Shown: positions 43,236-51,978, numbered from the stretch's first letter. The stretch: 64,000 nucleotides of DNA from Sporotomaculum syntrophicum (GCF_009932395.1 NZ_LSRS01000003.1:87748-151747), one strand, 5' to 3'. Notes: generated by a model from the letters alone, not told the origin. Translations and numbers: made by a program.

Positions 43236-43490
43236 TTATACAAAAAGTCTTCCTAGAAAACCTAAGAACAAAAGAACGAAAGTAACTATCATTACAAATC
43301 TACCGATAACCAAATTATATTTCTTATACAGCATATACCCAATAAACATCGGGGTTAAATAGCTTATAAAAATGGATATTTGTTGGGGTATATTACTAAT
43401 GGTTAGAATGTTTAAAATAAATGCATATGATAAATAGGCAATAAAAAGGCCTCCCAAATTCATAAGAATGCTATATAGCCTTTCTTTCAA
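43236..43490 (-). CDS. Small membrane protein, 84 residues
   Basis: Three predicted helices (LYSILMNLGGLFIAYLSYAF, FISYLTPMFIGYMLYK, IVTFVLLFLGFLG). The TTG at 43490 is chosen since AAAGGAG lies nine bases upstream; the ATG at 43538 has no such site. No family recognised. It and the next small gene are AT-rich islands. Confidence 0.5.
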   Translation of the reverse strand: MKERLYSILMNLGGLFIAYLSYAFILNILTISNIPQQISIFISYLTPMFIGYMLYKKYNLVIGRFVMIVTFVLLFLGFLGRLFV

Positions 43491-43562
43491 TTTGCTAATC
43501 TCCTTTTTACTACAGCAAGATGATTTATATAAATCCATTTGGCCAGAGCATTTCCTGAAGCC

Positions 43563-43667
43563 TTAAGTAAACATAGTTGTGTTTTTTTGACTTTGTTCAA
43601 AAAGCATATAACCTAGAAAGATATTTAATAATAAAGTGATTATTAAAGAATACCTAATCTTATTCAA
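43563..43667 (-). CDS. Tiny membrane protein, 34 residues
   Basis: TTG at 43667 behind GAAGGTGAT gives LNKIRYSLIITLLLNIFLGY and a short polar tail. One helix. It lies 72 bases before the next small membrane gene in the same direction, perhaps a co-transcribed pair. A longer frame from 43751 would add an unrelated start. Confidence 0.3.
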   Translation of the reverse strand: MNKIRYSLIITLLLNIFLGYMLFEQSQKNTTMFT

Positions 43668-43785
43668 GCTAATATCACCTTCACATACAAAAAAATAATT
43701 GTCAACCTGGCATTCTCCCCCAACACTTCTCAATTGCAAAGTAATAACCATATTTCTAGGTTGTGTAAATGAAAGCAGATGGGTA

Positions 43786-45042
43786 TTAATTAGGCAGCAC
43801 TTGAACGGTCCCCATAAATAATATGGTTCCCGTTAGCTCATCCCTGATGGCAAAGAAGAACGGGCGGTCTATAACCATATTGACTATCTGCGGTATCCCT
43901 TTGCATAGTAATTCTACGGAAGTTGCCGCGGCAGCCTCCGAGCCTTCCTCGTTTACCTCAATAAAGGTTTTATGTTTGACATCACCGATATAGACTACCG
44001 GAACCGGCGGTATTGGGCACATATTGCCGAAATCGGCCTGTTCGCTGTCAAAAGCAACTTGCATCCCCAGGGTTTTTAACGTGTCCTTGAGGTTCACTGC
44101 ATATTCGTATTTAAAACGCGGCAAAACAAGCTGCACCGTAGTTTCCGTAAATTGAGGCATCCACTTTTCCCAATTAGCGGCGTCGAGATTCCGGTAGAAC
44201 TCCGCAAGACCGGATTCCTGTTCCGGAAGAAAAACGTACATACTGACCCTTTGGTTACCATAGGGAATCCGCACGCTCCGGAAGTTGTCACCCTGGTAGT
44301 AACCGTATTGACCCGTCCGGGACATCATGAGCAGTTTTACTTGCGTACCGTCCGGCAGATTAAATAAGCCTGCCTTGGTTTCCGATGGGTCAAACTTATC
44401 CGCCCAACTTCCTTTAAAATAAATAGCGTTAATTAAAAATAAAGCATCGTTAGCCTCAATGCGCTCAACAATATTGTCGATCTTGCCGCCGGTATTCTTT
44501 TTAACCCAGTTATTAATGGCCTTCGCAGCGCTGGGATGGGAAAAATCCAGGGTATTAACTTCAGCGGCATAATAATCCCTGTTTCTCCCAATAAACTCAG
44601 GTTTAAAGTCAATGTCTTCACTGGCCCAGAGCGAATTGGCAACGGTGAGCTGCACCCCGGGGTCGGGATTTTCCAGTATGGTCTTCAGTTCGGCATTAGC
44701 CCGGTTCACCTCTTCCAGGCTCATTCCTTGCAATTCCAAGACTTTGGCCATTGCTTCTTTAGTTGCGCCGTCCGCTCCGTTATAAGTCATCGCCAGCGCC
44801 ATAGACACGCTTGCAGGCGAAACAAAGATATTTTGTCCGGGGTCTCCTTGCGCCAGTTCATGGAAAAGCTTAAAGCCAAATCCCGTATTTGCAGCCACCA
44901 GTCGCGGGTCCACCGACTCAGCGGGCGCCGGTTTTTTCACGACTACCGGCGTGGAGCTTGCACACCCCACGGTGAATAAGCCTACAATCAAAAGGTGTAT
45001 TATCGAAAATAAAATCCAAGGCCGCAATTTTATCACAACCAA
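43786..45042 (-). CDS. Lipoprotein serpin (serine protease inhibitor)
   Basis: 418 residues. A signal peptide ends in the lipobox TVGC, so the protein is anchored outside the membrane. The serpin fold covers about 45-418: FVSPASVSMALAMTYNGADG, ANSLWASEDIDFKPEF, FLINAIYFKGSWADKFDPS and the C-terminal RPFFFAIRDELTGTILFMG. The hinge EEGSEAAAATS is small-residue rich as in inhibitory serpins. Counting 17 residues from the hinge Glu puts Lys (in LLCKGIP) at P1, suggesting a trypsin-like target, although loop length to the final strand is two residues longer than in antitrypsin. The start is a TTG after AGGAGGGGAAA. Its target protease is unknown. Confidence 0.92.
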   Translation of the reverse strand: MVVIKLRPWILFSIIHLLIVGLFTVGCASSTPVVVKKPAPAESVDPRLVAANTGFGFKLFHELAQGDPGQNIFVSPASVSMALAMTYNGADGATKEAMAKVLELQGMSLEEVNRANAELKTILENPDPGVQLTVANSLWASEDIDFKPEFIGRNRDYYAAEVNTLDFSHPSAAKAINNWVKKNTGGKIDNIVERIEANDALFLINAIYFKGSWADKFDPSETKAGLFNLPDGTQVKLLMMSRTGQYGYYQGDNFRSVRIPYGNQRVSMYVFLPEQESGLAEFYRNLDAANWEKWMPQFTETTVQLVLPRFKYEYAVNLKDTLKTLGMQVAFDSEQADFGNMCPIPPVPVVYIGDVKHKTFIEVNEEGSEAAAATSVELLCKGIPQIVNMVIDRPFFFAIRDELTGTILFMGTVQVLPN

Positions 45043-45109
45043 TTTCCCCTCCTTCCTAATCTTCTCTATAACTAAGACGTAAAAGTTTACAAACGTTTTC
45101 CTTTCCTGA

Positions 45110-45695
45110 TTAACTTATCCAAATAATATCGGCCTTGTCAACCTGCCAGGTATTGTCCTTATAGATAATTGTAGTTACAACACCAATAGTTCCATTGCCG
45201 GGTCGGTATTTTGAACCCTCGATTTGAACTTTGGTGTCAGATTTAACCTGACTAACTTGGCCGTAAGTCATGCATTTTGCAGTTCTAAAATTCAGGGGGA
45301 GTTGAATCTCCCCCTGAATTAAGAACTTGCTTCAATATCAATTTTTTAATACTTAAAAGGATTCCATCTAGTGTCAGACTCTTCTCATCAAACAATCCTT
45401 TTTGCTTTAAGTCATCAAAAGAAGCTTCTATAACTGTGACCTTGCATTTTTTGAAATAATCTAAAATGGTAGTTTTGTCTTGAGCACTTATATTAAGGCC
45501 GGTCATATCAATAGCGATGTATTCCATATCTGAATTTAGTCCTGCATCAAAGCGGCATAAAGGAATCAAAAGCCAGAGTGTATATTTGAGGCAAGTTTTG
45601 CTCGGCCTTTACTTCTTTCATTCCCTGGTTGTATCCTGAGAAAACAAATAACATTATTATTGCAATGCCTATCATCCAAGAGGACGTTTTTTCAT
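45110..45695 (-). pseudogene. Secreted NTF2/SnoaL-like protein gene with three frameshifts
   Basis: Starting at ATG 45695 behind GGGGGG, correcting one base in each of three places gives a continuous protein: TSSWMIGIAIIMLFVFSGYN (membrane anchor), YTLAFDSFMPL, DAGLNSDMEYIAIDMTGLN, LDYFKKCKVTVIEASFDDL, then VQIEGSKYRPGNGTIGVVT and KDNTWQVDKADIIWIS. Breaks are an A-run at about 45690, an extra T at about 45555 and a shift inside the palindrome at 45290-45322. The end resembles small NTF2-like domains of clostridial secreted proteins. Two of the three breaks are in homopolymers, so sequence error is possible. Confidence 0.6.
45290..45322. repeat. Inverted repeat inside the decayed gene
   Basis: AAATTCAGGGGGAG and CTCCCCCTGAATT flank a six-base centre (TTGAAT). 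It may be an inserted palindrome that caused the frameshift, or a terminator formed inside the coding sequence. Confidence 0.6.
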
Positions 45696-45773
45696 AGTTC
45701 AACCCCCCGAAGTAGTAGTGGGTGTAAGGGAATGTGCTATCTGGAGGATATATTTGCCCCGCCTGGATAGTTG

Positions 45774-46631
45774 TTATTTAGTAGTGAGATTTTGGTAATT
45801 GCGTTCCAGCATTGCTTTTAAGGACGCCTCCAAGTCCCCACCTTCCTCCATAACAGTTCCCGTCCAAAGGATGCCTATAAGCGATGTTTTGCCGCCCTTC
45901 CGGGATATAACCAGTTGCGGGCTGCCCATGCTGCAGGTTTCCATAAGCCATCCGGCTTCATCAACCTGCATACCACCGGCCAGAACCACTTTACTCAAAT
46001 CATCCGGCAAAAGGCGGTATTCCAGTGCGTAAACATAAATGGGCGTATCCGCCAACTGCTCAAACTTCTTAACCAATGCCAGGCGGGTTATTTTACTATC
46101 GATGATCTTTACACTGCTTGATTCAAAACCCCGATAATGAGCAATGTCGTTCTTGATAAACTCCCATGCGATACTATGCACATCATCCGGTGCTGCTGCC
46201 TCCAATTCCGGTTGGCCTGCTTGATTTATTTGCACCGTTCGGCTCACGGCATCCCATTCTACTTCTGCGCCAAACGCTTCAGAAACAAACCTCAGCGGAA
46301 CCATAGTTCTTCCCTGAATAACTTTAGCCAGAGCATCTAAGCGGATAACTTCTTCGTTAAGAAAACCATGCGTTGCTAATGTTTGCAGGCGTATTCTGGT
46401 TTGTCCTTTAGTAGCAATGATAGTTTCAGTCGTTGCATCATAATTTACCATAGCACCTAAAGCTTCAAAAACAGTACGAAGGGGCACCAGTACCCGATCG
46501 TTTTCAACAACCGGTTGGACATCAAACTGAAGTTGCTTACCGTTTAAAATTACCGTAATTGGTTGAGCCGCCATTACACTACTAGGTAAAGTAGCCATTA
46601 ATAATATTCCACTAACAAAATTACTAACCAC
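45774..46631 (-). CDS. Secreted protein with copper-amine-oxidase-N stalk domains
   Basis: About 285 residues. A signal peptide (ILLMATLPSSVMA) is followed by two stalk repeats of PF07833: VILNGKQLQFDVQPVVENDR, VLVPLRTVFEALGAMVNYD, then RTMVPLRFVSEAFGAEVEWD. The C-terminal about 130 residues form a domain with IAWEFIKNDIAHYRGFESSS and YALEYRLLPDD that I do not recognise. No enzyme motif is present; the stalk domain name does not imply amine oxidase activity. The start is uncertain: GTG 46631 is the first in-frame initiator, but GGGAGG lies 20 bases upstream of it. Confidence 0.8.
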   Translation of the reverse strand: MVSNFVSGILLMATLPSSVMAAQPITVILNGKQLQFDVQPVVENDRVLVPLRTVFEALGAMVNYDATTETIIATKGQTRIRLQTLATHGFLNEEVIRLDALAKVIQGRTMVPLRFVSEAFGAEVEWDAVSRTVQINQAGQPELEAAAPDDVHSIAWEFIKNDIAHYRGFESSSVKIIDSKITRLALVKKFEQLADTPIYVYALEYRLLPDDLSKVVLAGGMQVDEAGWLMETCSMGSPQLVISRKGGKTSLIGILWTGTVMEEGGDLEASLKAMLERNYQNLTTK

Positions 46632-46864
46632 TTTCTTAGCAAATGAAAAACCTCCCTTTTAAATTTACTGGTAAGACGGTAGAAACCAATATTTGGTTCC
46701 ACTATACTCACTCTTTACCATAGCTTTTTGGGCTTGTGTAGCTATACCGGTGCTTGTTATACCCATTGGCAATTTTAGCATTAAAAAGAAGGGTTTGGGG
46801 TAAAGCAGAAGAACTCAAAGTTAAATAAAGGGGTTGGTCCGGCATAAATGCGTTAATCGATTTT

Positions 46865-47050
46865 TTGTACAGTTTGGGATTTATATTGCTGGCTGCAGGT
46901 TTACTTTTTTTAAGTGCTTTTTTGCTGCGCTACCTTTGGAATACAACCATACCGGAGTTATTTAACTTAAAGCCGGTAACCTATTGGCAAGCTTTCCAAC
47001 TTCTACTTATAGCTGGTTTACTATTTGGTGGTCCGAACTTAATAAATTGA
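46865..47050 (+). CDS. Small two-helix membrane protein
   Basis: 61 residues from a TTG: SLGFILLAAGLLFLSAFLLR, then LWNTTIPELFNLKPVTYWQA and LLLIAGLLFGG. The pattern WN..iPelF.l..itywqA..LLL..LLFGG is one I have seen in small bacterial membrane proteins of unknown role. No good ribosome binding site is visible, so the true start may differ or the gene may be 5'-truncated. Confidence 0.5.
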   Translation: MYSLGFILLAAGLLFLSAFLLRYLWNTTIPELFNLKPVTYWQAFQLLLIAGLLFGGPNLIN

Positions 47051-47296
47051 TGCAAAGTGCATCACAACCGCTGGATAAGAACCTCCACCCGCTCCTGCAC
47101 CCTGGGCCGCACGAACAAGCCCCACAAAAGAATAAACTTACCGAATGAGGTTCGGGCATGTCGACTCACCATTTTAAGCTTGCTCCTCTGGATAGCACTG
47201 GCAAATTCATGTCGAACTACCGATGATAGCCCTGGTCACATAAAGTTTTGGCCTGTATAAATCGTCATTTGACTGACTTTAAGGAGAAAATTAGAT
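47051..47296. other. Stretch with a short coding remnant and hairpin
   Basis: A short hairpin TGATGCA-AAG-TGCATCA (47048-47064) overlaps the preceding stop. The minus strand at about 47066-47160 reads GKFILLWGLFVRPRVQERVE before a stop, which looks like the 3' end of a lost membrane-protein gene. No intact gene. Confidence 0.35.
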
Positions 47297-47518
47297 ATGG
47301 ATACTGTGCATTATATTTTAAGATTTCTAATCATTTTCTTAATAATGATAATTATCATAAGAATTTTTATGATCGCAGCTAACTATATTGGCAAACAGGT
47401 CGTAAATTTTTTCAAGACCTATTATTTAAAAAAAGAAGGTACAGGTAAAATCGCTAAAAAGTATAATATCCAAATTTTACTTTGCACGACTGTTCCTGTT
47501 AAGTATCTCTGTTTCTAA
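47297..47518 (+). CDS. Small single-helix membrane protein
   Basis: 73 residues with AAGGAG nine bases before the ATG. One long hydrophobic helix (ILRFLIIFLIMIIIIRIFMI) is followed by a basic segment KTYYLKKEGTGKIAKKYN. The C-terminus QILLCTTVPVKYLCF looks less regular and the gene may be frameshifted near the end. No family recognised. Confidence 0.45.
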   Translation: MDTVHYILRFLIIFLIMIIIIRIFMIAANYIGKQVVNFFKTYYLKKEGTGKIAKKYNIQILLCTTVPVKYLCF

Positions 47519-47550
47519 TAATTGAGTATCCTATGATATTTTTCGGTATA

Positions 47551-48114
47551 TCATAATTGAAGTGCTACAAGTCTCCAATCTTCTAAAAAATATTTTTTCA
47601 AGTTGGGTCTTCTTCGTACAGCTAATGGATGGTATGAGACCACTATACTTAACAGATTATCTTTATGAATTTTGCCTCTCAGATTTTTAACTTCGGCAGA
47701 TGGATCTCTAAAATAATATTGGGTTGCGACATTTCCCAGGGTCATGACGATTTTAGGCTGCATCATATCAATTTGTTCCCATAAATACCCCAAACATTGC
47801 ATTCTAGCCTTATGCTTATCGTAAGAACGAATAGGCCTGCACTTTAATATATAGCTAACATATAATTGACCCGGTTGTATTCCGGCTTCATATGCCGCCA
47901 ATTGCAAGGTTTCTCTGGTGCCACATAGAAAAGGTTCGCCAAATTTGTTTTCCCTTGCCCCAGGATTATCTAGAATAACAAAAACCGGCGATGATGGATT
48001 ACCTTCTCCCCAAATTACGCGAGTTCCATGAAATGATAACTCGCATTTTTGGCAATCAAGTACAACGTGGGGTGGTATATCCTCCGGCAATATTTTGGGT
48101 AATGGTTTGATCAA
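47551..48114 (-). CDS. Uracil-DNA-glycosylase-like iron-sulfur protein
   Basis: 187 residues of the UDG superfamily, nearest to family 4/5. Four Cys fit an iron-sulfur site: CQKC near residue 20, then LKCRP and MQCLG. GEGNPSSPVFVILDNPGARE replaces the usual 'GE.PG..ED' with DNPG, FGEPF follows, and the C-terminal motif is SYHPLAVRR where family 4 has HPS/A. The altered first motif could change base specificity or reflect a non-glycosylase role. The start is a TTG after AAGGGG. It is a single gene; an imperfect stem-loop follows upstream at about 48125-48170. Confidence 0.75.
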   Translation of the reverse strand: MIKPLPKILPEDIPPHVVLDCQKCELSFHGTRVIWGEGNPSSPVFVILDNPGARENKFGEPFLCGTRETLQLAAYEAGIQPGQLYVSYILKCRPIRSYDKHKARMQCLGYLWEQIDMMQPKIVMTLGNVATQYYFRDPSAEVKNLRGKIHKDNLLSIVVSYHPLAVRRRPNLKKYFLEDWRLVALQL

Positions 48115-48230
48115 TAGATATACAGCCCCTTTTTAACTTATATTAAAATAGGGTTTTAAAAAGGGCTATATTTTATTCGTTTTGGAAGCAGTAATGCTCA
48201 TTGGCATCTAAGCCTATCCCGAAATTTGGA

Positions 48231-48938
48231 CTACTCGTTCAAAAAATGAATATCGTGTTCCGTGCTTTCGTCCGTATCAATCTGGAGGTCTTCCGGTATC
48301 CGCAGATAGAAAACCATATCACCAAAGAAGTGGTCCATTCTATCCATAGAATAACCCCTGCCGGTAAACTGAGCCATGGTGAAGTCATGACAGAACCGGG
48401 CCGCTTCCAGATGAATCCTTTCCGGCTGAAGTATTTCTAACTGATTGCCTTGCAGCCGAATATCCGGCGGATTAGCCAGCGTTAAACGGTTTGATGATTT
48501 GGGGGCGTAACTGAATACCTCCAGCTTGCCGTCGCGGACATCTTTTCTCTCCATGACAATGGGAGTAGAATACCGTTCATAATCCGGGGCTGTTATTTTC
48601 AGGCGTTCTTCCTGATAGTCAAAACTCCACCGGGCAATGATCTCCGCGCCTTCGTAATCGTCCAACCGGCCTTCATTGAACGCATCGTAAAACGCATTGA
48701 TCTGGGAGTCATGATAAGAATACTGTCCCGGCCCGTTCTCAATAACTTCGAACGGCTCCGGCGTACTAGGTTCCGCAATCGCGTAAAACACAGGGACGGT
48801 GACAAATAAAAGTGCTATATAGAAGCCGACCACCAGGCGAGCCTTACCCGGCGAAATGCGGACTTTGCTGAAGGCAGAAAACGCAAAGATAATCAGCAGA
48901 AGGATCAATAGGTTTATAAACGAAGCCACCAATGTCAT
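48231..48938 (-). CDS. Membrane protein of ABC module 1
   Basis: 235 residues with two N-terminal helices (FINLLILLLIIFAFSAFSKV and LVVGFYIALLFVTVPVFYAI) and an outside domain of about 170 residues, rich in strands (YSYHDSQINAFYDAFNEGRL, VFSYAPKSSNRLTLANPPDI). It overlaps the permease gene by four bases (ATGA), so it belongs to the transporter. Similar extra subunits occur in YtrABCDEF-like systems. No enzymatic motif visible. Last gene of the unit. Confidence 0.65.
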   Translation of the reverse strand: MTLVASFINLLILLLIIFAFSAFSKVRISPGKARLVVGFYIALLFVTVPVFYAIAEPSTPEPFEVIENGPGQYSYHDSQINAFYDAFNEGRLDDYEGAEIIARWSFDYQEERLKITAPDYERYSTPIVMERKDVRDGKLEVFSYAPKSSNRLTLANPPDIRLQGNQLEILQPERIHLEAARFCHDFTMAQFTGRGYSMDRMDHFFGDMVFYLRIPEDLQIDTDESTEHDIHFLNE

Positions 48939-49684
48939 TTCCTGACCTCCATTCTATTGAAAAACAGAATTACACATCCAAAAACGATGGCCGATACAAG
49001 AACAACCTTTAGGGCGAAAAGCGCGTGGGAACCTTCTGTGGAAAAAAACTCAATAGCGCTGTTTAGTGTCCTGGCCTGGCCGGTACTTCTGGCCTCCACA
49101 AACAATGTGCCAAAAAACAGGCCCGGTAGCAGCACGACAAAAGCAGGGTGCCGTTGCGTCAGCATGCCGATGAAATACCCAATGATGCTGAGAAGCGCCG
49201 CATAGAGAGTGGCGGCGAAGATGCCGCTTAGTAAAGCCGGCGGCGCAATCCAAAAGGCGGGACCGGTATCTACCCCGCCATGGGAAAGGAGCATTACCAC
49301 ACGCAACAGTAGTCCGCATAATGTGGCAGTAACCCCGGCGATGACGGCGGCGGTGAGTAGAAAGGCCAGGCTGGAAAGGTGACTGCTCAGTCGGTTTGAA
49401 ACAAAGGTAAAATCCGTTTTGAATCCGTTATTAGCCATACTGATTCCGATACTAAAGGCCCAGATTAAAGTAAAGATGATGATCACATCGCCGGTGAAAT
49501 ATTTTATAGTGTAAGACATGCCCTGGCTGCCACCCCCCGAGCTGCCCACGCCATTAAGGGAGAAGAAAAACGCCAGCAACTGCACCGCAATCAAGGCGAA
49601 GAACAGGCCCGCATGGGCTTTTATCTTATAGTGATACTGTGTTTTCGCCACGGCAAGTACGCTAGTTTCGGTCAAAGACATCAT
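48935..49684 (-). CDS. ABC transporter permease, module 1
   Basis: 249 residues, six predicted helices: AGLFFALIAVQLLAFFFSLN, a Gly-rich loop GVGSSGGGSQG, VIIIFTLIWAFSIGISMANN, then four more to the end (VVLVSAIVFGCVILFFNRME). This is the ABC-2 type permease layout of exporters. It overlaps the ATPase gene by 23 bases. Substrate unknown; related GntR-linked modules respond to cell-wall antibiotics. Confidence 0.8.
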   Translation of the reverse strand: MMSLTETSVLAVAKTQYHYKIKAHAGLFFALIAVQLLAFFFSLNGVGSSGGGSQGMSYTIKYFTGDVIIIFTLIWAFSIGISMANNGFKTDFTFVSNRLSSHLSSLAFLLTAAVIAGVTATLCGLLLRVVMLLSHGGVDTGPAFWIAPPALLSGIFAATLYAALLSIIGYFIGMLTQRHPAFVVLLPGLFFGTLFVEARSTGQARTLNSAIEFFSTEGSHALFALKVVLVSAIVFGCVILFFNRMEVRK

Positions 49685-50564
49685 CGATCCCTCCTTTGTT
49701 CCGCGCTGTCAGGTACATACAAAGATCGTCGGCGGCCACCGGTGAAATCGCCACGCCTTCGAGGCGGGCCTTATGCAGTTCCTCTTCTGCAAATTGGTTG
49801 CGGACAGCTATATACACGCTGTCCTTTCCCAGCTTTTTCCGGTGCAAGACCTCGGCTTTTTCAGCCATCTTCGCAATAGTTTCCTCTTTGCCCTGCAGTC
49901 CGACGGCGTATTCTTTCAACTCATCGATAGGCATATGCAGGCATTTTTCGCCGTCCTTGATCAGTAGAAGATCATCTAAAATGTCGTTGATTTCATTCAA
50001 TAAGTGACTAGATAGAATTACGGTGCGCGGACACTGCATAAAGTCTTTTAACAGTGCACGGTAAAAATCTTTCCGTACCGCCGCGTCCATACCGATGGTG
50101 GGCTCATCAAAGATGGTCAGCGGACAGTGGGCGGCAAGACCGAGAATCACATTAAAGGCGCTGCGCATACCTTTGGAAAGCTTACTGTGATATTGCCCGG
50201 GATGCAGATTGAAGTATGTAAACAGCCCCACGGCTAATTTATGATCCCAATGCGCATAGAAGCGGCCTGCGGATTCCAGAATTTCGCCGAGATTCATTGA
50301 TGCCGGCAAGACCATGTTTTCATCCACAAAAATCATGTTGGCGGAAACCTTGATATTGTTGAATGGGTTTTCCGAGAAAACCTGAATACTGCCTGCATTA
50401 GGGAGAAGGTATCCGGCAATCAACTTCAAAAGTGTGGTTTTTCCGGCGCCGTTTCGTCCGATTAACCCCGTGATTTTATTAGGTGCCAGTGTGAAAGACA
50501 GGTTTTTGACCGCCGTGGTTCGCCCGAATGTTTTTGTCAGCCCGCTGCAATCAACGACATTCAT
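49662..50564 (-). CDS. ABC transporter ATPase, module 1
   Basis: 300 residues. Walker A GRNGAGKTT near residue 38, a signature region with KLSKGMRSAFNVILGLAAH (SKGM in place of LSGGQ, as in YtrB-like proteins), Walker B LTIFDEPTIGMD and the H-loop ILSSHLL. It overlaps the regulator gene by four bases. It pairs with the permease and accessory membrane protein downstream. Confidence 0.92.
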   Translation of the reverse strand: MNVVDCSGLTKTFGRTTAVKNLSFTLAPNKITGLIGRNGAGKTTLLKLIAGYLLPNAGSIQVFSENPFNNIKVSANMIFVDENMVLPASMNLGEILESAGRFYAHWDHKLAVGLFTYFNLHPGQYHSKLSKGMRSAFNVILGLAAHCPLTIFDEPTIGMDAAVRKDFYRALLKDFMQCPRTVILSSHLLNEINDILDDLLLIKDGEKCLHMPIDELKEYAVGLQGKEETIAKMAEKAEVLHRKKLGKDSVYIAVRNQFAEEELHKARLEGVAISPVAADDLCMYLTARNKGGIDDVFDRN

Positions 50565-50953
50565 TGTGATCCCTCCTCCTCCGTTACCTGAAGTTCTGCC
50601 GCTATTAGCATGTTAATTAGATCGTCCCTACCGACATCCAGGCGCTTTGCTTCGGCGACCAGCTCCAACACCAGTTGCTTTAGATTGCGTTCTATTCGCT
50701 TGCTGCGTATGGCCGCTCTGGCATGGCAAGATACAAACATGCCAAGCCCCCTTTTTTTATACAAGAGTTTTTCGCCGGCCAAAATGTTCAACCCTTTGGC
50801 AGCGGTGGCCGGGTTGACGTTAAACATGTCCGCCAATTGGTACTGGGAATATATTTTTTCATCGCTCGCAATGTTGCCGTTTAGAATCTCCATTTCCAGC
50901 CATTCTGCAATCTGTACATAAATCGGCTTTAGACTGTTTGTATCCAGCAGCAA
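50561..50953 (-). CDS. YtrA-type GntR regulator, module 1
   Basis: 130 residues from a TTG at 50953 behind GGGGAGGTGA. Winged helix: PIYVQIAEWLEMEILNGNI, YSQYQLADMFNVNPATAAKG and LYKKRGLGMFVS, followed by a short helical tail instead of a large ligand domain, as in the YtrA subfamily. It is the first gene of the module, 26 bases from a long palindrome that it probably binds. In characterised cases such repressors are released during antibiotic stress. Confidence 0.9.
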   Translation of the reverse strand: MLLDTNSLKPIYVQIAEWLEMEILNGNIASDEKIYSQYQLADMFNVNPATAAKGLNILAGEKLLYKKRGLGMFVSCHARAAIRSKRIERNLKQLVLELVAEAKRLDVGRDDLINMLIAAELQVTEEEGSQ

Positions 50954-50978
50954 ACGATCACCTCCCCGCCACCTGCCG

Positions 50979-51016
50979 GTAGTATAGTGCATTACTCTTG
51001 TAATGTACTATACTAC
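50979..51016. promoter_or_regulatory. 38-bp inverted repeat, probable YtrA-type operator 1
   Basis: GTAGTATAGTGCATTA and TAATGTACTATACTAC form arms with one mismatch around TCTTG + one shared base. TATAGT/TACTATAC contains possible -10 boxes. It sits right upstream of the GntR gene. Confidence 0.75.
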
Positions 51017-51104
51017 AATTTTTGTTTTGATGTCAATAAAAAGCAGCTGATAATCATCCTATCTCTCTCCTAAAAGATCGCGGTTTGACGAGCAGCATCT
51101 TCTA

Positions 51105-51338
51105 CTAATGTTTTAGGACAATGGCGTTCTTGCGCATGAAAGATGTATACATTGCTTCGTCTATGAGTATTCGTCGTTCGGCTTGTAGGATATCTTTGCT
51201 TTGGTTGATGTACATAAAGTTTAAGTAACGATTCCCGGGAGACTTCCTCGGCATCGTGTTGATGCCTTGGAGTGAGCCGGCGAGTTCATACAGCTTGGTC
51301 CCAACTAAGCTGGAATAATTCCCGTATGCTGCTCTTCT
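51105..51338 (-). pseudogene. Unrecognised open-frame fragment
   Basis: A stretch of about 77 codons without start reads AYGNYSSLVGTKLYELAGSL, then NRYLNFMYINQSKDILQAER and RILIDEAMYTSFMRKNAIVL before a stop. Composition is protein-like, but I do not recognise it and there is no ribosome binding site. It is probably the 3' part of a lost gene. Confidence 0.3.
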
Positions 51339-51348
51339 TTAAATTAAA

Positions 51349-51381
51349 AAATCCCTTATTCCCACAAAGGAAAAGGGATTT
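51349..51381. terminator. Stem-loop
   Basis: AAATCCCTT (51349-51357) pairs with AAGGGATTT (51373-51381), with T-runs at both edges. It could end transcription in either direction: downstream of the sigma-like gene at 51481 or upstream of the fragment at 51105. Confidence 0.55.
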
Positions 51382-51480
51382 CTATATCTGAGCTAAAACG
51401 TCATATTTAAACCAAGTGACTCAATTAGAACACTCATTTGCTTTCTTTTTCCCTTCATAATTAGAACTTACGTAACTGCT

Positions 51481-51978
51481 TTAACCTACCTCGCTGCAGA
51501 ATGTTTTTTTGATAGCTCGTTTTGCCCCCGGGTGCGGGGCTAATTGTATTTGCAATTCCCACCGTCCCGTATTTAACAGCCGGGTTACCGCTGTTTTTTC
51601 TATACCGGTCATCTCTGCTATCTCGACATAGCCCAGCCCCAATACTTCTCGCAAAACCAATACCAGCCTTACTTTAAGCGGCAGCGTTAAAAGGGCATTT
51701 TGGACATTGTTTGAACTATTGTCTTTGGTTGGCGGGCTACTTTTAGTTTTAGATAAGTTTTTACTCAGGCTGGATGTGGGTTTATTTATGTATATCAAAC
51801 ACAGGCTTTTTAAAGCTGTGTTTAAATTTATATTGCCGTTTAATGCGTTAAAAACGTCCCTTATTAGATCTTGGGTTTTCCTGTGACTGCCGGTTAATCT
51901 GTAGCCTGTGTTGTAGAGTAAATTTACTATTTGATCGGAAGAATCACTCCACTTAGACATTTCTCTCAGTTTGGGCAT
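51481..51978 (-). CDS. Sigma-factor-like protein with intact region 4
   Basis: 165 residues from ATG 51978, which follows AAGGAGAAGGGG. Residues about 10-45 (QIVNLLYNTGYRLTGSHRKT) correspond to a reduced region 2, a Ser/Lys/Asn-rich linker (TSSLSKNLSKTKSSP) separates the parts, and region 4 is clear: LTLPLKVRLVLVLREVLGLG, VEIAEMTGIEKTAVTRLLNT. Region 2 is weak for -10 melting, so this may be an ECF-like regulator rather than a full sigma factor. No anti-sigma gene is beside it. It separates the two ABC modules. Confidence 0.65.
   Translation of the reverse strand: MPKLREMSKWSDSSDQIVNLLYNTGYRLTGSHRKTQDLIRDVFNALNGNINLNTALKSLCLIYINKPTSSLSKNLSKTKSSPPTKDNSSNNVQNALLTLPLKVRLVLVLREVLGLGYVEIAEMTGIEKTAVTRLLNTGRWELQIQLAPHPGAKRAIKKTFCSEVG

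Noticed and set aside
45774-46631. Copper amine oxidase activity for the stalk-domain proteins here and at 57997
   Set aside because: Only the N-terminal stalk repeats are present; the catalytic domain with the topaquinone Tyr is absent.
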